Of a stretch of 64,000 nucleotides of DNA, positions 61,915-64,000 are shown one piece after another. The position numbers and the translations under genes are program-made. The stretch lies in NCBI RefSeq assembly GCF_020379485.1, contig NC_063446.1, forward strand, positions 10,401,597-10,465,596, in the 5' to 3' direction. The notes beneath the pieces were generated by a model. That model was not told where the DNA came from. It did not search any database and worked only from the letters and a program-made list of their open reading frames with translations. The DNA is from Brassica napus. Its lineage: Eukaryota > Streptophyta > Magnoliopsida > Brassicales > Brassicaceae. Every line of letters starts with the position of its first letter. Position 1 is the stretch's first letter.

Positions 61915-63660
61915 TTGTTATCAATGGATTCAACCCGGATTCAATTAAGGCCACAACAATAAATATCTCCTGGAGAGAAACTTATCTACCTATTATTCGT
62001 GACAAAAAAAAAATCTACCACTATTATACTAATTTGCATATCATGGTGTGTTTAGATTTGCAAAAATAAAAAGATCAAATCGGTTGCTTGCACTGTCTGG
62101 CATGATAACATTCAACCGAATCTGATGCTATGTATTATATATGTATTATTCTCATGAGGAGAAAGCTGCTTAGTGTGTGCGCGCTTATGTACCTTTCTTC
62201 TGTAATATTTATGTATGTGTGTGTATCTAATGTGTGCCTGCTCACAAACCTAGCATTTAAATCATGATTAATCTGGGGTTCTTAAACTGAGATTCTTATA
62301 ATTTTTAACCAAAAGAATTAAGAATCGGTTATTAAAATCATTATTTAAGAACCGGTTCTTAGTTTTTTAGTTAAAAGTTAAGAAACAATTTCTTAACTTC
62401 TGCTAAAAATTCTATCCTAAGAACTCCGGGTTAATTATGCTGTTAAATCTTGGATGATTTTTTTCTGTCTGAAAGTTTAAATTTTATCGGTTCTCAAAAA
62501 AAAGAGTTCAATTTTAATCTTTTTTTTTTTGAAAGATGCTTTCTAATTTTTTATCTTGTTCCACTAAAAAACAGTGACCTCATCACATTGTATACTCGTT
62601 TTCAGTAACATTTTTTTCTATTATATGATCTTATTCAACATTTTCGGAGAGACAGCCAAATAAGTTTGTGATAGCCACAAAATTTCAGTGGCTTTAGCAA
62701 ATATTCTTACCAGTGTACAACGGTTATTTCCATATGCCATCAGTCGACTTTAGGATTTATGTTATTTCACCTTATCTGAAGCTTAGCTTATTACTCATTA
62801 CCCAAAGTTGCAACACGTTTTCCACATCAAGGCGGCCTTTAGATTCATAAGCATTCTATTAAAGGTCTTTGAAACAAACTTTCCCATGGTGTTGTCTATT
62901 GATGATCCCAATCAAAAATCATCTTCTTGTCCAAGACTCGGACATTGCTTAACTTGGATATTGTTTCAACAACTGTTAAAAAACTATTCGAAATTTTCCA
63001 TTTTTTGTCAGGATGATTTAACGTTACAAGGAAGTTTTTACAGGTCCAATGTATACTTGTATAAATAGAACTATAGAAGGTGGTTGGCATGGTGAATATA
63101 AACAACAAAAAATCTATACGTTCTACATTTTTCTGAAATAAAATACAAAAAGTAGAATTTTCTTTTTGTATTTGGAAATAATTAAAGATCTTTTTGACCT
63201 TTGATCCACAACTTTTTAAGGTCAAGTCAAGAAATTTTTTTTTTACTAAACAAAGAGTGAAGAAGAAATTTTGATAGTAGCCTAGTAGGTATAACATACA
63301 TATCCACAAAGCACATTCATCTTTCTCCAACTATAGTACCTAGAATTCGAATTAGAAAACCGATAGCAATGAAACAACATCGTTTCAACATGTTGACCTA
63401 ACCAAACTTTGAGTACTTTTTATATGTAATGATAAGAACGTGGCTAGAATTGGAACAAAACAACAAGTGCATATCATCCCAGCATCTATCAGCAATAATC
63501 ATCTAAATATAACTCATATCAAGCAGATAACATTAAGAAAATACTAACTTTTACACGTATACACGTATACATACATTAAAAATTAAAATACAAATAAAGT
63601 GCTTAAAATATGAGTACAATCAATCAAGAAATATATATATATATATATATATGAAAATAT
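61915..63660. other. Spacer after the MATH gene
   Basis: Holds one MITE (62264-62445). No gene recognised; the open frames around 62800-63330 have no family features or codon pattern. Confidence 0.5.
62264..62445. mobile_element. MITE with ATTAA...GGGTTCTTA ends
   Basis: Left end ATTAATCTGGGGTTCTTA and right end, reversed, ATAATTAACCCGGAGTTCTTA; the middle has AAGAACCGGTTCTTA. Same style as the hairpin upstream of AGO6 at 5765-5816. Confidence 0.6.
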
Positions 63661-63720
63661 ATAAAAAAATGGGTAATGGGATGGTCACGTCCACGTTCGG
63701 GTTTCCCTGATTTACCGCTT

Positions 63721-63768
<48 letters not shown>
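63631..63768. repeat. (AT)n and (CT)n microsatellites
   Basis: An AT repeat at about 63631-63652 and a CT repeat of about 45 bp at 63724-63768. A CT run of this type is common in plant 5' leaders. Confidence 0.9.
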
Positions 63769-63769
<1 letters not shown>

Positions 63770-64000
63770 AATTGCCTTTGTAAAGTTTCCTCCTTTCTAC
63801 GCAAAAACGAACGCAGATCTTAATGCAGCTACAGTGATTTCGATCTTTTGAGTAAAATATAAGCTCTTGGTGATTGGATTGTTTCGATCAGCATCTGGGT
63901 TTCCTCAAAGGTACAAACTTTATCCTCTGTCCGGATTGGATTCTCTGTTTACGGGGCGAGATCTCGGATTCTCGATCACCCGGAAAGCTTCAGATTCTGT
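63690..64000 (+). promoter_or_regulatory. Likely 5' UTR and first intron of a gene to the right
   Basis: The CT-rich leader, less AT-rich sequence, and a donor-like CTCAAAG|GTACAAAC at 63910/63911 suggest a noncoding first exon on the plus strand. No reading frame is visible before the window ends. By synteny it could belong to the AT2G32850 kinase, but that is a guess. Confidence 0.4.

Noticed and set aside
62896..63330. 144-codon minus-strand open frame
   Set aside because: Phe/Leu/Lys-rich composition of AT-rich DNA, no domain, no splice or start context.
1..64000. CRISPR arrays, bacterial operons, rRNA genes
   Set aside because: None seen; the tandem repeats lack regular spacers, and all genes have plant introns and plant families.

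Overview
This is nuclear DNA from a crucifer, most likely a Brassica or close relative. The evidence is interrupted genes with GT-AG introns, AT-rich spacers full of MITEs and Helitrons, and gene order. Five confident genes and one broken one lie in the same order (reversed) as a block I recall from Arabidopsis thaliana chromosome 2: COP1 (AT2G32950), AGO6 (AT2G32940), ZFN2 (AT2G32930), PDIL2-3 (AT2G32920), ZW10 (AT2G32900), RALFL17 (AT2G32890) and a TRAF/MATH gene (AT2G32880/32870 area). Locus numbers and family comparisons are from memory; exon borders were assigned by hand from protein continuity and splice consensus, and every spliced model given closes in frame.

Layout. 1-3.4 kb: AT-rich spacer, possible upstream exon of a minus-strand gene at the left edge. 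3.4-3.86 kb: decayed COP1 WD40 exons on the minus strand, where COP1 would be expected, divergent to AGO6. 6.0-11.2 kb: AGO6 (+), 867 codons, DEDH slicer tetrad present. 11.4-13.7 kb: a cluster of MITEs. 16.9-19.5 kb: ZFN2 (+), five CCCH fingers and a repetitive acidic tail. 20.3-23.15 kb: PDIL2-3 (+), two CGHC domains and a KDEL end. 25.4-27.2 kb: an intronless, frameshifted GON4-like/SANT copy (+). 27.67-31.39 kb: ZW10 (-), 14 exons, 757 codons.

31.4-43.7 kb is dominated by one assembly event and two Helitrons. A 6-kb segment (5' part of ZW10 plus its upstream DNA) appears twice, at 28846-34852 and 34954-about 40977, separated by exactly 100 N. The second copy differs mainly by one-base length changes that break ZW10 exons, so it looks like an unmerged contig overlap rather than a real duplication. 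The upstream DNA holds a Helitron (complete at 38665-42190, minus) carrying broken exons of an ALBA-family gene lying between exons of a second gene. A second Helitron (42191-43672) abuts it head to tail.

43.79-48.83 kb is a complete Mutator-like element (MULE) with a perfect 10-bp target duplication and about 340-bp diverged inverted ends, carrying an apparently intact transposase (-) and a GRF zinc-finger membrane protein (+). Its ends contain tRNA-like A-box/B-box sequences. 48.8-52.0 kb: two more Helitron 3' ends. 54.5 kb: a RALFL17-like secreted peptide. 57-59 kb: hAT and LINE remnants. 59.9-61.9 kb: a two-domain MATH/TRAF-like gene. From 63.7 kb: the likely 5' UTR of another plus-strand gene leaving the window.

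The host genes are not an operon and act separately: RNA-directed DNA methylation (AGO6), RNA binding (ZFN2), ER protein folding (PDIL2-3), ER/Golgi tethering and spindle checkpoint (ZW10), peptide signalling (RALFL17). The strongest observations are the fractionated COP1, the MULE with tRNA-like ends, the gene-capturing Helitron and the assembly duplication.
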